A DNA stretch of 64,000 nucleotides from Caryophanales bacterium (lineage in GTDB: Bacteria; Bacillota; Bacilli; Bacillales; Amphibacillaceae). The notes below the pieces were generated by a model that saw only the letters and a list, made by a program, of their open reading frames with translations, searched no databases and was not told the origin of the DNA. The translations under genes and the position numbers were made by a program. How positions within the stretch are numbered: position 1 is the stretch's first letter; each line of letters begins with the position of its first letter. Positions 36,288 through 45,677 of this stretch are shown piece by piece. Location: contig JAPFDS010000067.1 of NCBI GenBank assembly GCA_026168805.1, positions 1-64,000 of the forward strand, written 5' to 3'.

Positions 36288-37699
36288 TTTTTTCTATCCC
36301 CTTTAATAGTAGAATGTTTCTCACGTTCATCTTTAAATGGAATCTCGTTTGTGCTTGCCCATGTTGCTAGTTTGCCAGGTAATACTGTTTCATCCCCGGC
36401 AACCATTCGGATTCGATAAGGCTCGTCATGATAGTTTACAAATATATGAATGCTTTTGTTATTTTCTTTTATAAGGATTCGAACAACTTCATGTTTACTT
36501 AATTTCTCGCCTCGTAAATGGATCGCCTGTTCTGTAATCGTAATTTTTAATTTTGATATCGGTGTTCGTGGAAAAATGTACATCATTCCAACTAACAGAA
36601 GAGTAATGAGGAGCCCTATACTTAAGATAAATGCATCTTTTTCTTGTATATAAAAAATAACCGTGGATGCTAAAATTACGAAATCAAATACCCCGATAAT
36701 AATTAAATGACCGACCATAACGCCTCGTGTTTCATAAAGTATGACAGGTTCTCTCTGCCGATTGTGGACAATTGCTTCTTGGTCCGTGCGTGCTTCTTCC
36801 TCGGTAGAAAGAGGCGTTGATCGGGCTTCTTTTAAAGCTGAATTTGTTTTAAGCAATATTCTAGACTTCATTTGTCTGTTTACAACACGTAGGACAACTA
36901 CCGGAATCAGAATAGCGGCGATTGCTTCCCAGATGGACTCTCCATCTAATAAAAGTCCAAATACAATGACTGCCGCCAGTGCTAAAACTACCCGATATAC
37001 ATAGACAAATACAATATGCAGTCTACGTTCTAATGTACTTCCATGTACGAGCGGTTCATCTTCCGCTCGTAAGCGGCCATACATGTAATTGTCTTCGATT
37101 AGCTGATCGATAGATGGGATGTTTGTGATGGTAGGAGTGAATAGTAAGTCTGCAAACAAATGATGAATCATGTCTGCTTCTTCATATATACTTGTGCCTT
37201 TTTCAAGCTTCTCGTCATGAACAGCCTCTAGTAGTGATTGTACACGTATTTGATATCGCTCCCAAAACACATGCCAATTCTCGTCCAAAGCATACATATC
37301 TTCCGCCTCAAATGTTTCTTGCTGCAATAGGGCAGTGACTTGTTTTGCTATGGTTTCAAAATGGGCCAGATGTGCGGGTACATCCTCTTCATCATCGTCT
37401 TCCGCCTGATTTTCCAGCGGACCATGAATCCCACGTATACGATCGATGATTAATATGCGAGAGATAAAGTCATGGACCTCTCGACCAATCCCTTCATTTG
37501 CACTTGCGCCATACTCATCACATACATCAAAATGAGAAATAAGCGGAGATTCCTGTATTCTCCCTTCCCCGACAAGGACATATGAATGGTCATCTATGAT
37601 CACTGGTTTTGATTGCAATGTTTGAAACAGTTGATCACGGTGTTTTTTAAAGGCCTTTTTATAGGGTTTCTGTACTTTTTGAAAAAGCATCCCTTTCAT
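36284..37699 (-). CDS. Membrane protein of unknown function (471 aa)
   Basis: The start is the ATG at 37699 with GGAGGGAGG upstream; upstream in-frame codons lack a site. The N-terminal ~215 residues are soluble and acidic, followed by two pairs of membrane helices (~230-275 and ~335-385) and a soluble C-terminal domain with ITITEQAIHLRGEKLSKHEVVRI, which resembles a PH-like beta fold. No enzyme motif is visible. It heads a three-gene unit with two small lipoproteins and may form a cell-envelope complex with them; this is inference from coupling. Confidence 0.65.
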   Translation of the reverse strand: MKGMLFQKVQKPYKKAFKKHRDQLFQTLQSKPVIIDDHSYVLVGEGRIQESPLISHFDVCDEYGASANEGIGREVHDFISRILIIDRIRGIHGPLENQAEDDDEEDVPAHLAHFETIAKQVTALLQQETFEAEDMYALDENWHVFWERYQIRVQSLLEAVHDEKLEKGTSIYEEADMIHHLFADLLFTPTITNIPSIDQLIEDNYMYGRLRAEDEPLVHGSTLERRLHIVFVYVYRVVLALAAVIVFGLLLDGESIWEAIAAILIPVVVLRVVNRQMKSRILLKTNSALKEARSTPLSTEEEARTDQEAIVHNRQREPVILYETRGVMVGHLIIIGVFDFVILASTVIFYIQEKDAFILSIGLLITLLLVGMMYIFPRTPISKLKITITEQAIHLRGEKLSKHEVVRILIKENNKSIHIFVNYHDEPYRIRMVAGDETVLPGKLATWASTNEIPFKDEREKHSTIKGDRKK

Positions 37700-37785
37700 A
37701 TCGTTCCTCCCTCCATCAACCAGCAACATAAGTTCTTTATATACTACCATATGTATGCATGTATGTTCGATAGGCAAAAGGCACT

Positions 37786-37815
37786 AAAAACCCTCTATTA
37801 CCAAGGAATAGAGGG
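37786..37815 (-). terminator. Terminator of the luciferase-like monooxygenase gene
   Basis: The perfect 9-bp arms CCCTCTATT / AATAGAGGG enclose a 7-base loop, followed by TTTTT on the minus strand. Confidence 0.75.
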
Positions 37816-37822
37816 TGTTCTT

Positions 37823-38815
37823 CTAGGGTGTCATCAACTCATAAGATTTTAATGTATCATGTTCATCATGAATAATCGTGACAATCATATATTCATCCGC
37901 TTCATACAAACGGTCTAATTCCCTTAGAGAAGTTCGTACCTCTTCAGGGTTTCCGATAATCATTTGTTCTTTCATAGCAGCCATTTTGTCTCTTTCCTCA
38001 TCCGTAAACGCATACTGTTTTGCCTCGTCGACAGAAGGAATGCGAACGTCTTCTTCTAACGTATCTTGTCTCAACTTCCACACACATTGACTAAGGGCTA
38101 AATCGTGAGCTTTTTCTGTCGTTTTTGCACAAATAACACTGACGGCGACAATTACATACGGTTCTTTTTCTGGATGTTGCTCATGCATCTCTGTCCGATA
38201 CTTTCGAACAATCTCCGGCCCATCTTTATCGGTCATGAAATGCCCAAATGCATAGCTCAATCCTTTTTCCGCCGCGAGCTTTGCGCTTCTAGCACTTGTT
38301 CCTAACATCCATAATTGTGGACTTTCTTCCGGAACAGGCGTTGGTGATATTTTATGAAACATATTGTCTGTCGCGAATGAGCCATCTAAGAACCCTTGAA
38401 GCTCTGTCACTTTTTCAGGAAATTTTCGTACCTCTTCTAAATAATTGTCAGCTAACGCAAGAGACACTTCAGCAGATCCACCTGGCGCTCGACCTAAGCC
38501 AAGATCTATTCGTCCCGGATATAGGGTTGCGAGTAAATTATATGTTTCAGCAACATGATATGGTTTATAATAGGGTAACAAAACCGCTCCTGCGCCAATC
38601 CGGATGGAATTCGTGTGCGCTCCAATCGCACCGAGCATCACTCCAGGGTTTGGGCAAGCAAGACCAAATAAATCATGATGTTCAGCAATCCAATACCGTT
38701 CATACCCGAGTTTTTCTCCGTGCTTTGCTAGGCGAATGGACTTTTCAAGAGCTTCCTGTTCTGTCATCCCTGCCGAAACAGGTGATTGATCAAGTATACT
38801 GAGTTTCAATTGCAC
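37823..38815 (-). CDS. Luciferase-like (LLM class) flavin-dependent monooxygenase
   Basis: This TIM-barrel protein of 330 aa belongs to the MsnO8/YvbT-like group: the N-terminus LSILDQSPVSAGMTEQEAL, RYWIAEHHDLFGLACPNPGVM, the GAVLLPYYKPYHVAE segment and PGRIDLGLGRAPG are characteristic. These enzymes use reduced flavin and oxygen on varied substrates; many members lack a known role. It starts 11 bases after the thioesterase gene and so lies on the same transcript behind the cobalamin riboswitch. Confidence 0.9.
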   Translation of the reverse strand: MQLKLSILDQSPVSAGMTEQEALEKSIRLAKHGEKLGYERYWIAEHHDLFGLACPNPGVMLGAIGAHTNSIRIGAGAVLLPYYKPYHVAETYNLLATLYPGRIDLGLGRAPGGSAEVSLALADNYLEEVRKFPEKVTELQGFLDGSFATDNMFHKISPTPVPEESPQLWMLGTSARSAKLAAEKGLSYAFGHFMTDKDGPEIVRKYRTEMHEQHPEKEPYVIVAVSVICAKTTEKAHDLALSQCVWKLRQDTLEEDVRIPSVDEAKQYAFTDEERDKMAAMKEQMIIGNPEEVRTSLRELDRLYEADEYMIVTIIHDEHDTLKSYELMTP

Positions 38816-38826
38816 CGCTTCCCTTC

Positions 38827-39303
38827 TTATATATGACTACGCGATTCACGATGTTTTTTCCGTGCAGGAGCCGACTCGTGTAATTTTCGCTCTTCTTCTG
38901 TTTCTGGATACACTTGTGAGACAGGTCTAGGCTTCCCATTTTCATCAACGGCCACCATCGTTACGAAGGATTCTGTTGTCAGCATTTCTTCATCTTTTGC
39001 TATATCATGAGCCGTTACCTTTACGTAGACTTCCATGGAACTTCTTCCTGTATATGTAACGAACGCTTCCATGGTAAGTGCATCGCCCACTTTTGCAGAA
39101 GATAAAAAACTAACCGAGTCAATGGAAGCTGTCACAACGACTCCACCTGCATGTTTCATCGCTGACAGTGCAGCAACTTCGTCAATATACGCAAGCACTT
39201 TCCCTCCAAAAATCGTATCTAAATGATTCGTATCTGGTGGTAACACTAACCGCGTTTGTATAATTCTAGAATGGTTAATTGATCTTTTTTCCAATAGTAT
39301 CAC
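38827..39303 (-). CDS. Acyl-CoA thioesterase (YkhA-type hotdog fold)
   Basis: This hotdog thioesterase of 158 aa has the conserved LPPDTNHLDTIFGGKVLAYIDE with the catalytic Asn/Asp region, SIDSVSFLSSAKVGD and the C-terminal FVTMVAVDENGKPRPV. It hydrolyses acyl-CoA esters in the cytosol. The start is taken as GTG; the ribosome site is weak (GAAGAAATGA). It lies 20 bases after a terminator that belongs to a cobalamin riboswitch, so its expression is probably B12-dependent, which is unusual for this family. Confidence 0.88.
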   Translation of the reverse strand: MILLEKRSINHSRIIQTRLVLPPDTNHLDTIFGGKVLAYIDEVAALSAMKHAGGVVVTASIDSVSFLSSAKVGDALTMEAFVTYTGRSSMEVYVKVTAHDIAKDEEMLTTESFVTMVAVDENGKPRPVSQVYPETEEERKLHESAPARKKHRESRSHI

Positions 39304-39323
39304 TCATTTCTTCATATTCAAAC

Positions 39324-39354
39324 AAAAAAAATCATCTCCCGCATGCAGAAGATG
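39324..39354 (-). terminator. Intrinsic terminator forming the riboswitch expression platform
   Basis: CATCTTCT / GGGAGATG with loop GCATGC is followed by eight T on the minus strand, about 70 bases after the aptamer and before the thioesterase start. Confidence 0.75.
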
Positions 39355-39426
39355 TAAGCACAACAAAAAACGTTATACATTTGCGCAACATCGCTCCTAT
39401 ATCCACGTAGGCATTTCTATGTTCTT

Positions 39427-39535
39427 CCTTATGGCAGGTTTCCTGACTGAGAGCATACACTCATCACAGTGGCGGGACCGTGCTGGATTTTCACCAATCT
39501 TCCCTTTTAAACTTTTGTACAAAGTCACCATAAAG
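39427..39535 (-). ncRNA. Cobalamin (B12) riboswitch aptamer
   Basis: Read on the minus strand the region has the hallmarks of the class: GGGAAGATTGGTGAAAATCC, GCACGGTCCCGCCACTGTGA (the B12 box core) and GTCAGGAAACCTGCC. P1 closes perfectly between CTTTATGG (39535-39528) and CCATAAGG (39434-39427). It is followed by a terminator and then the acyl-CoA thioesterase and luciferase-like genes, not by a B12 transport or synthesis gene. It is a strong call from sequence alone. Confidence 0.93.
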
Positions 39536-39627
39536 CATTTATCCAATTAGTATATAGTATATCAGAATTAATATAATATCCGAAACATTGCCTGCCTTTT
39601 ACTCACAAAGATAACGAACATCAAACG

Positions 39628-40107
39628 TTATAATGCGTCTTCTTCCCGTTTTTTTCTCGTTGTGTAAATCAAATAAAGAACAAGGGCGACAAGAAGATAA
39701 GTTGGGATAAAGACGATTTGCACCACATTACTCAACTTCACCGATAGCACAAGAGACAATCCAGAACCTAGCAGTGCAACAACAATAAATAACCCGATGT
39801 TTAATACCGTATAATTACGAACGAGATTGAAATCATCATTTTTATGATACAAATAAAGGGAAATCACTCCACACACTAAAAATAAACTTGCAAAGGATAC
39901 TTCAAAACCAATCATCCAAACGGTCGCTTGGTTAATGCTATCGATTGCTTCTGTGCTCGTTTCTTCCCCTGCAAATTGCTCTTCACGACTTACACGCAAA
40001 TGATTCATGAAGACATAGCCTACATATATTAAAAGCATCACAATTGCATATAACGAAAATACTTTCTTATTCGCAGCACTTAGTTCATTTTGACGATCTA
40101 CCTTCAA
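39628..40107 (-). CDS. Four-helix membrane protein of unknown function
   Basis: The protein has about 159 aa from a TTG at 40107, chosen because GAGGTG lies 7 bases upstream; an ATG at 40122 overlaps that site. It has four hydrophobic helices (residues ~15-33, 62-85, 97-118, 125-147) and a short acidic outer loop between the first two (EEQFAGEETSTEAID). It resembles many small Bacillus membrane proteins and no function is recognised. It precedes the cobalamin riboswitch but ends before it. Confidence 0.65.
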   Translation of the reverse strand: MKVDRQNELSAANKKVFSLYAIVMLLIYVGYVFMNHLRVSREEQFAGEETSTEAIDSINQATVWMIGFEVSFASLFLVCGVISLYLYHKNDDFNLVRNYTVLNIGLFIVVALLGSGLSLVLSVKLSNVVQIVFIPTYLLVALVLYLIYTTRKKREEDAL

Positions 40108-40314
40108 CAAAAAACACCTCATTTACCATCTATATATTCCTACTCATTGTAACACACGAACAAAGAATTTCGTTTGTTGGACGAGTTTAGTGAATGTCAT
40201 CATACGTATGTTAGACACTCACTCAGTTGCTATCATGAACGGTTACAGATACCATTGTAAGAACAAGGAAAATAGTTCTACATGCTACGTTATTTGGTTG
40301 ACAAAGGTGGCTAC

Positions 40315-40755
40315 ATGATGCAAGAATACATTTGGCTTTCCATAACCGCTTGGTTTATGGGATTCTTTCCATTGTTTGAAATATACCTCGCCATTCCAAG
40401 TACAATGGCCCTCGGTTTAGATATGATTTCGTCGATTGTTTGGTCTGGTTTTGGAACATTTATCGCAATACCTTTCATCGTATACTTTTTCGATTTTCTT
40501 TCACGGATGCAGTTTATGAAGAAGTTTTTACTTAAAATGGCAAAGTCCAAATATAGCGAGAAAATCCGCAATAACAGTTTTTGGTTTATCCTTATTGCTA
40601 CACCTATCGTCGGTACGTGGACCATAGGTGTTATTGGAAAGCTTACGGACATGAATAAACATTCTTTATTTATTGTATCTGCTGCAAGTATTGCGATCTA
40701 CGGCATTCTCATTGGTGTACTCACACAGCTCGGAATTGATTTTATAACACAATAG
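40315..40755 (+). CDS. Small multidrug export family (PF06695-like) membrane protein
   Basis: The protein has 146 aa from the ATG at 40315 (AAAGGTGG upstream). It has about four membrane helices with the pattern FFPLFEIYLAIPSTMALGL near the N-terminus and LIATPIVGTWTIGVIGKL in the middle, which I recognise from the 'small multi-drug export protein' family. Direct evidence for drug export in that family is thin, so function is uncertain. It lies just upstream of the regulator gene, 46 bases away. Confidence 0.7.
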   Translation: MMQEYIWLSITAWFMGFFPLFEIYLAIPSTMALGLDMISSIVWSGFGTFIAIPFIVYFFDFLSRMQFMKKFLLKMAKSKYSEKIRNNSFWFILIATPIVGTWTIGVIGKLTDMNKHSLFIVSAASIAIYGILIGVLTQLGIDFITQ

Positions 40756-40801
40756 TATGCTATACTGTAAAAATATTATTGCATGGAAGGGAGAGGAACC
40801 T

Positions 40802-42154
40802 ATGACCATTCGCATAGGATATATTGGCTCAGCATATTCAGTAGCGACAAATAAGCAACTCGCTTCTGAGATTTCATCCATTACATATATTCCATACACA
40901 TACGAATATCCTTATGACGTACCACGCTTGTACGAAGCAGCCCAACAAGAATGTGACGTCATTTGTTTTTCCGGAATTGTTCCACACTTTTATCGTGATC
41001 ATACGTTAGATAGTGACATTCCAACTGTCATTACACCTTTTCATCCATATATGGTTGTCACTTCGTTATTAACATGTATCGTCAAGAAGAACGTAACACT
41101 CAACCAAATCTCTATCGATCTTCCCACCATAGAAATGATTCATGAAATCGAACAAACCATTGGATATTCCTTTCAAGGAGAAATGGTCGTTGATTATCAA
41201 TGGATTTATCATGAAGAAGAGGAGCGCCCATTTCCTTTTAACGAAATCGTACAATTTCATCAAGAGCATTATATGTCTGGGAAAGCTCACATAGCGATCA
41301 CAAGTATTCACTATGTATATGACAAGCTACAGGCAAAAAACATTCCCGTTATGTATATGACTGATTCCGACAATCATTTACAACAAGTTTTAGAAGAAGC
41401 TAAACAAAAAGTCCGCTATGCTCACATGCACGAAAGTATGATTGCGACATTATACATGACACGTAAAGGCTCTATTACACCAATTATGGATGAACACATT
41501 CGAGGAACATTACAAAACTTAATCCCACTACATGATCAAACGAAAGACGTGGACATAGCACAGTACTACACGACAAAAGGCATGATTACGAAAAGTATTT
41601 TACAGCAACTTGATCAGTGGATGGAACAAATGGAAGGAATAACACATACGCCATTCTCCTTTGGTATCGGGTACGGAAGCCAATTGTTTGATGCCCAACA
41701 AAATGCCAGTGACGCATTACAGGCAGCAATACAAGAAAAAGGTAGTAACGGCTATATCGTCACAGAAAACAATAAACGAATTGGCCCGCTAATTGGTGGC
41801 ACGCATACCGAGAAACTCCGCGTAACTGAAAAGTGGTTAGATGAAGTCATTACTAAAAGTCAGACAAACATGAAAACAATGCGCAGGTTTATTCAGTTTA
41901 TGCATATGCATAACTTTCAACCTTTTACAGCGCATGAACTTGCTTCCTACTCAGACGTAACCGTTCGAACAGCGGAACGTTTCATTAAAAAAATAGTAGA
42001 AGCACATATCATTGAATCCTATGGTCAAGAACAGCATGTCCAGCACGGAAGACCTCGAACAATATATGGCTTGAAAAACACAACCGAAACACAATTCCGT
42101 TCTTATATCCAAGAAAACACTGTTACTACAAACATTGTAACCGCTCCCCTTTAG
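40802..42154 (+). CDS. Transcriptional regulator with degenerate GGDEF-like and HTH domains
   Basis: This protein has 450 aa from the ATG at 40802 (GGGAGAGGAACCT upstream). The N-terminal ~220 residues resemble a ligand-binding fold (IRIGYIGSAYSV, DVICFSGIVPHFY). The middle has GIGYGSQLFDAQQNASDAL, the pattern of the GGDEF-like domain of PucR/CdaR regulators. The C-terminus is a helix-turn-helix (AHELASYSDVTVRTAERFIKKI) with a wing GRPRTIYGL. It precedes the epimerase operon and is probably its regulator, possibly sensing cell-wall peptides or dipeptides; this is inference. Confidence 0.7.
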   Translation: MTIRIGYIGSAYSVATNKQLASEISSITYIPYTYEYPYDVPRLYEAAQQECDVICFSGIVPHFYRDHTLDSDIPTVITPFHPYMVVTSLLTCIVKKNVTLNQISIDLPTIEMIHEIEQTIGYSFQGEMVVDYQWIYHEEEERPFPFNEIVQFHQEHYMSGKAHIAITSIHYVYDKLQAKNIPVMYMTDSDNHLQQVLEEAKQKVRYAHMHESMIATLYMTRKGSITPIMDEHIRGTLQNLIPLHDQTKDVDIAQYYTTKGMITKSILQQLDQWMEQMEGITHTPFSFGIGYGSQLFDAQQNASDALQAAIQEKGSNGYIVTENNKRIGPLIGGTHTEKLRVTEKWLDEVITKSQTNMKTMRRFIQFMHMHNFQPFTAHELASYSDVTVRTAERFIKKIVEAHIIESYGQEQHVQHGRPRTIYGLKNTTETQFRSYIQENTVTTNIVTAPL

Positions 42155-42171
42155 GGAAGATGTAAAATTTC

Positions 42172-42200
42172 TTGACATTTGAAAACGCTTGCCATAGACT
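42172..42200 (+). promoter_or_regulatory. Promoter of the epimerase operon with an overlapping cre-like site
   Basis: TTGACA (42172-42177) and TAGACT (42195-42200) have 17-base spacing. The spacer holds TGAAAACGCTTGCC (42180-42193), close to the CcpA cre consensus TGAAANCGNTNNCA. This suggests carbon catabolite repression of the dipeptide-use operon. Confidence 0.6.
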
Positions 42201-42259
42201 TATATCAGTTATATAACGACATAGAAGCGACACCTTAGATTTTAGCAGGAGGAAACAAC

Positions 42260-43369
42260 GTGCACATTACAAAAGTAGAAATACATACAATCGATTTACC
42301 CCTACATGAACCATTTATTGTCTCATACACATCGTATGATTCAATGCCCGCAATTGTTTTAAAAGTACATACAAATACTGGCGTCATCGGTTATGGCGAG
42401 AGTGTGCCTGATGAGCATGTCACAGGAGAATCTGTCGCAAGTGTACATGCTGCATTAAAGCATCAACTCATTCCAGCTGTCCTTGGACAAAACCCAATGA
42501 ATATTCAACAGATCCATGAAAAAATGGATGATGCACTCGTTTTAAATGGAGCGGCCAAAGCAGCTATTGATATTGCCTGTTACGATATTATTGGAAAAGT
42601 AAGCGGTTTATCTATACATACATTACTCGGGGGAAAACAAGAACAACCTCCAACGATCCCTATTGTGCTTAGCATTTTAGAGCCAGAAGTTCTTGCCAAG
42701 CAGGCCATAGATGCGATGCAGGCCGGGTATAAAGAAATTAAAATGAAACTTGGAACAGATCCCTTGAAAGACGTAGAACGCGTGCGAACTGTGAGAAAAG
42801 CGGTCGGTCCGCATATTCCCATCAAAGTAGATGCGAACCAAGGTTGGAAAACCGTTCCAATCGCTCGACAAGTCATGCGGGATTTAGAACCGTATCGACT
42901 CTCCTGGGTGGAACAACCACTTCCAAAAGGTGATCATTCATTTTTCAAGCGTCTCAAGGAACAAACGTCTATTCCATTAATGGCGGATGAAAGCCTTGTT
43001 GAATCACAAGACTTACGCACATTCTTACTGGATGGATCCGTTGATTTCATCAATATTAAATTGATGAAAAGTGGCGGAATTTATCCAGCATATAAACTCG
43101 CAACACAAGCAGAGTTATTCGGAATAAAATGTCAAATTGGCTCGATGGTCGAATCAAGTATTGCGTCATCTGCAGGATTCCATCTCGCTGCAGCACATAG
43201 AAATATCATTGCGACAGAAATATCCGGCCCAACACGCTTTTCAACAGATACTGGAAATCTTTCATACACTATTCCGTATGTGAACCTTCCAGATGCACCA
43301 GGACTCGGAATTACAGTCGATGATGAGGCTATAGAACGCATATGTTCTCATATCGAAGTAGTTTCTTAA
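42260..43369 (+). CDS. Dipeptide epimerase (L-Ala-D/L-Glu epimerase, YkfB-like)
   Basis: This enolase-superfamily enzyme of 369 aa starts with GTG after AGGAGG. Motifs in order are IKMKLG (acid/base Lys), KVDANQGW and VEQPL (metal Asp and Glu), ADES, INIKLMKSGG (second Lys) and GSMVESSI. It epimerises dipeptides such as L-Ala-D-Glu released from murein so they can be degraded. It is the first gene of an operon with an NhaC-type antiporter and a GNAT enzyme. Confidence 0.87.
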   Translation: MHITKVEIHTIDLPLHEPFIVSYTSYDSMPAIVLKVHTNTGVIGYGESVPDEHVTGESVASVHAALKHQLIPAVLGQNPMNIQQIHEKMDDALVLNGAAKAAIDIACYDIIGKVSGLSIHTLLGGKQEQPPTIPIVLSILEPEVLAKQAIDAMQAGYKEIKMKLGTDPLKDVERVRTVRKAVGPHIPIKVDANQGWKTVPIARQVMRDLEPYRLSWVEQPLPKGDHSFFKRLKEQTSIPLMADESLVESQDLRTFLLDGSVDFINIKLMKSGGIYPAYKLATQAELFGIKCQIGSMVESSIASSAGFHLAAAHRNIIATEISGPTRFSTDTGNLSYTIPYVNLPDAPGLGITVDDEAIERICSHIEVVS

Positions 43370-43402
43370 CATCATTAGATAACGTATAAAGGAAGTGGAA
43401 AC

Positions 43403-44821
43403 ATGGAACAGTCAAAGAAAGAAATGAATATATGGTGGGCAATTTTACCAATCGTAGTGATGATTACGTTTATGCTTATAACCATTGTAGTGCTTGAACA
43501 AGAACCACACATCCCGCTCATCATTGGAACCGTGACAGCTGCTCTTGTAGCGTTTAAATTTGGACACACGTGGAAAGACATTCAAGAAATGATGTTTACA
43601 GGTATCAAACTAGCGATGCCAGCTATTTTAATTATTATGCTCGTAGGTTTAACCATCGGCGCTTGGCTCGGTGGTGGAGTGATTGCATCCATGATCTTTT
43701 ATGGATTAAAAATTATTAATCCAACCTATTTCCTCGTAACCATTACAATCATTTGTGCGCTCGTGTCTCTTGTGACCGGATCATCTTGGGGAACGATGGG
43801 AACGATTGGTGTTGCAGCGATGGGAATTGGTTTAAGTATGGGCATTCCAGCTGCAATGATTGCTGGTGCCGTTATTTCTGGAGCATACTTTGGAGATAAA
43901 ATGTCTCCGCTTTCAGATACAACAAACCTTGCTTCAGGACTAACAGGTACAGACTTGTTTGAGCATATTAAATATATGCTGTACACAACGATACCTGGAC
44001 TCGTCATTGCTTTAATTGTTTATGCCATTTTAGGCATGCGTTTTGGGAAAGATTCAGCCTCAACGACAGATATTGACCAAATTATTGCAACACTGCAAAC
44101 AGAATTTACGATTTCACCATTATTATTACTTATTCCATTGATTGTAATCGTTCTTGTCATTCGAAAAGTTCCTGCAATTCCTGCACTTATTGTCGGAATC
44201 GTTCTCGGATATTTTTGTCAAGTGTTCGTTCAAGGCGGAACTCCAGCAATAGCGATGGAAACATTACAAAGCGGCTTCTCCATTAATTCAAGCAATGAAA
44301 TGGTGAATGAGTTATTTAACGGCGGTGGACTTGAATCCATGATGTACACTGTTTCCATGACCATCGTCGCTATGACGTTCGGGGGAATTTTAGAGTACTC
44401 AGGTATTCTACAAGTCATTATGGAGCGCGTCCTCCGCTTCGTTAAATCAACTGGTGCACTTATTGCCACAACGATTGGAACCGGAATATTTACGAATGCA
44501 ACATGTTCCGAACAATATATTTCCATTGTCGTTCCGTCACGCATGTTTGCGAAGTCGTATAAAGAAAAAGGGTTAGCATCGAAAAACTTATCACGTGCTC
44601 TAGAGGATGGAGGAACATTAACATCCGTCTTTATCCCTTGGAACACGTGCGGTGTCTTTATTTACGGTACACTCGGGGTTCACGCATTTGCTTACGCACC
44701 ATTTGCAATTTTAAACTTTACTGTTCCAATTATTTCTTTAATCTTAGCCTTTACAGGATTTACGATTGCTAAAATTAAACAGCCAGTAGAAGCCATTGAC
44801 GTGGAACAAACAGCGAATTAA
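43403..44821 (+). CDS. NhaC-family Na+/H+ antiporter
   Basis: This protein of 472 aa has about twelve membrane segments. The conserved region SLVTGSSWGTMGTIGVA, GAVISGAYFGDKMSPLSDTTNLA and the distal TNATCSEQYISIVVPSRMF are typical of NhaC. Some members move other substrates such as malate/lactate or amino compounds, so in this operon it may import dipeptides or their products. The ATG follows AAGGAAGTGG. It overlaps no gene; the GNAT gene follows 14 bases later. Confidence 0.88.
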   Translation: MEQSKKEMNIWWAILPIVVMITFMLITIVVLEQEPHIPLIIGTVTAALVAFKFGHTWKDIQEMMFTGIKLAMPAILIIMLVGLTIGAWLGGGVIASMIFYGLKIINPTYFLVTITIICALVSLVTGSSWGTMGTIGVAAMGIGLSMGIPAAMIAGAVISGAYFGDKMSPLSDTTNLASGLTGTDLFEHIKYMLYTTIPGLVIALIVYAILGMRFGKDSASTTDIDQIIATLQTEFTISPLLLLIPLIVIVLVIRKVPAIPALIVGIVLGYFCQVFVQGGTPAIAMETLQSGFSINSSNEMVNELFNGGGLESMMYTVSMTIVAMTFGGILEYSGILQVIMERVLRFVKSTGALIATTIGTGIFTNATCSEQYISIVVPSRMFAKSYKEKGLASKNLSRALEDGGTLTSVFIPWNTCGVFIYGTLGVHAFAYAPFAILNFTVPIISLILAFTGFTIAKIKQPVEAIDVEQTAN

Positions 44822-44835
44822 TGGAGGGAAACACT

Positions 44836-45525
44836 ATGGGTAAACCATCTAAGAAGCATTTTTCATTTAAACGATTGACGATCGAAGACCTTGATACCAT
44901 TTTACATGTCCAAAAAATCGTCGTCGATTCACTCGAAGACCCATCCATATTAGCGGCGTTAACTCCAGAAGAATACACCTTTCTTTTAAATAATCATGGA
45001 GAAATCATCGGAGCGTTTGATCAAGACAAACTCATCGCCATTCGCGCTGTTCTTGAACCACCAATAGATGAGGAACATTTAGGACTTGATCTTGGTCTAT
45101 CAGGTGACGAACTTACAGATGTGTTGTACCAAGAAATATCAATGGTCCTACCATCCTACCGTGGACATGGGCTGCAACAACAATTAGCGAAACATATTAT
45201 GAAAGTCGTTGAACAATCGAGTAAAGCATATACACATATATGCGCTACCGTTGCACCAACGAATATTCCTAGCCTGAAAGATAAATTTAAGCAAGGTATG
45301 CATACGGTTGTGTTAAAGAAAACATATGGCGATAAATGGCGCTACACCTTTGCCAAACCGATGAAAGAAATATGGGAGTTCGATGATTCAAGTTCAAAAA
45401 GCGTCCCCCTTCATGATTTACATGAGCACCAACGGCTACTTGATGAAGGGTGGTATGGAGTGAAGCTCGTACCAAAGGATGAATCATACGCGATTACTTA
45501 CCAAAGAAGAAAGAGCATTTCGTAG
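44836..45525 (+). CDS. GNAT-family N-acetyltransferase
   Basis: The protein has 229 aa from the ATG at 44836, with GGAGGG 9 bases upstream. The acetyl-CoA site is visible as EISMVLPSYRGHGLQQQLAKHI (Q/RxxGxG/A type). It is the third gene of the epimerase operon. The substrate could be an amino acid or a peptide product of the pathway; this is inferred only from context. Confidence 0.82.
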   Translation: MGKPSKKHFSFKRLTIEDLDTILHVQKIVVDSLEDPSILAALTPEEYTFLLNNHGEIIGAFDQDKLIAIRAVLEPPIDEEHLGLDLGLSGDELTDVLYQEISMVLPSYRGHGLQQQLAKHIMKVVEQSSKAYTHICATVAPTNIPSLKDKFKQGMHTVVLKKTYGDKWRYTFAKPMKEIWEFDDSSSKSVPLHDLHEHQRLLDEGWYGVKLVPKDESYAITYQRRKSIS

Positions 45526-45560
45526 TATACTCGTTTCACTCTTATAGAAGGAGACGTCAG

Positions 45561-45602
45561 AACGTTGTAATCCTGTTTTATCAGTGATTACAACGTTTTC
45601 TT
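45561..45602 (+). terminator. Terminator of the epimerase operon
   Basis: The perfect 12-bp arms AACGTTGTAATC / GATTACAACGTT are followed by TTCTTCTGTTTT. Confidence 0.8.
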
Positions 45603-45677
45603 CTGTTTTAGACGATTTGACCCCTCGTTTTTGTCCATGATAAACTACAGGAAAGAACAGAAGGAGAGTGTAATCCG

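Noticed and set aside
38296-38802. 168-aa open frame opposite the luciferase-like gene
   Set aside because: Antisense to a clear conserved enzyme, no ribosome site and no recognisable domain.
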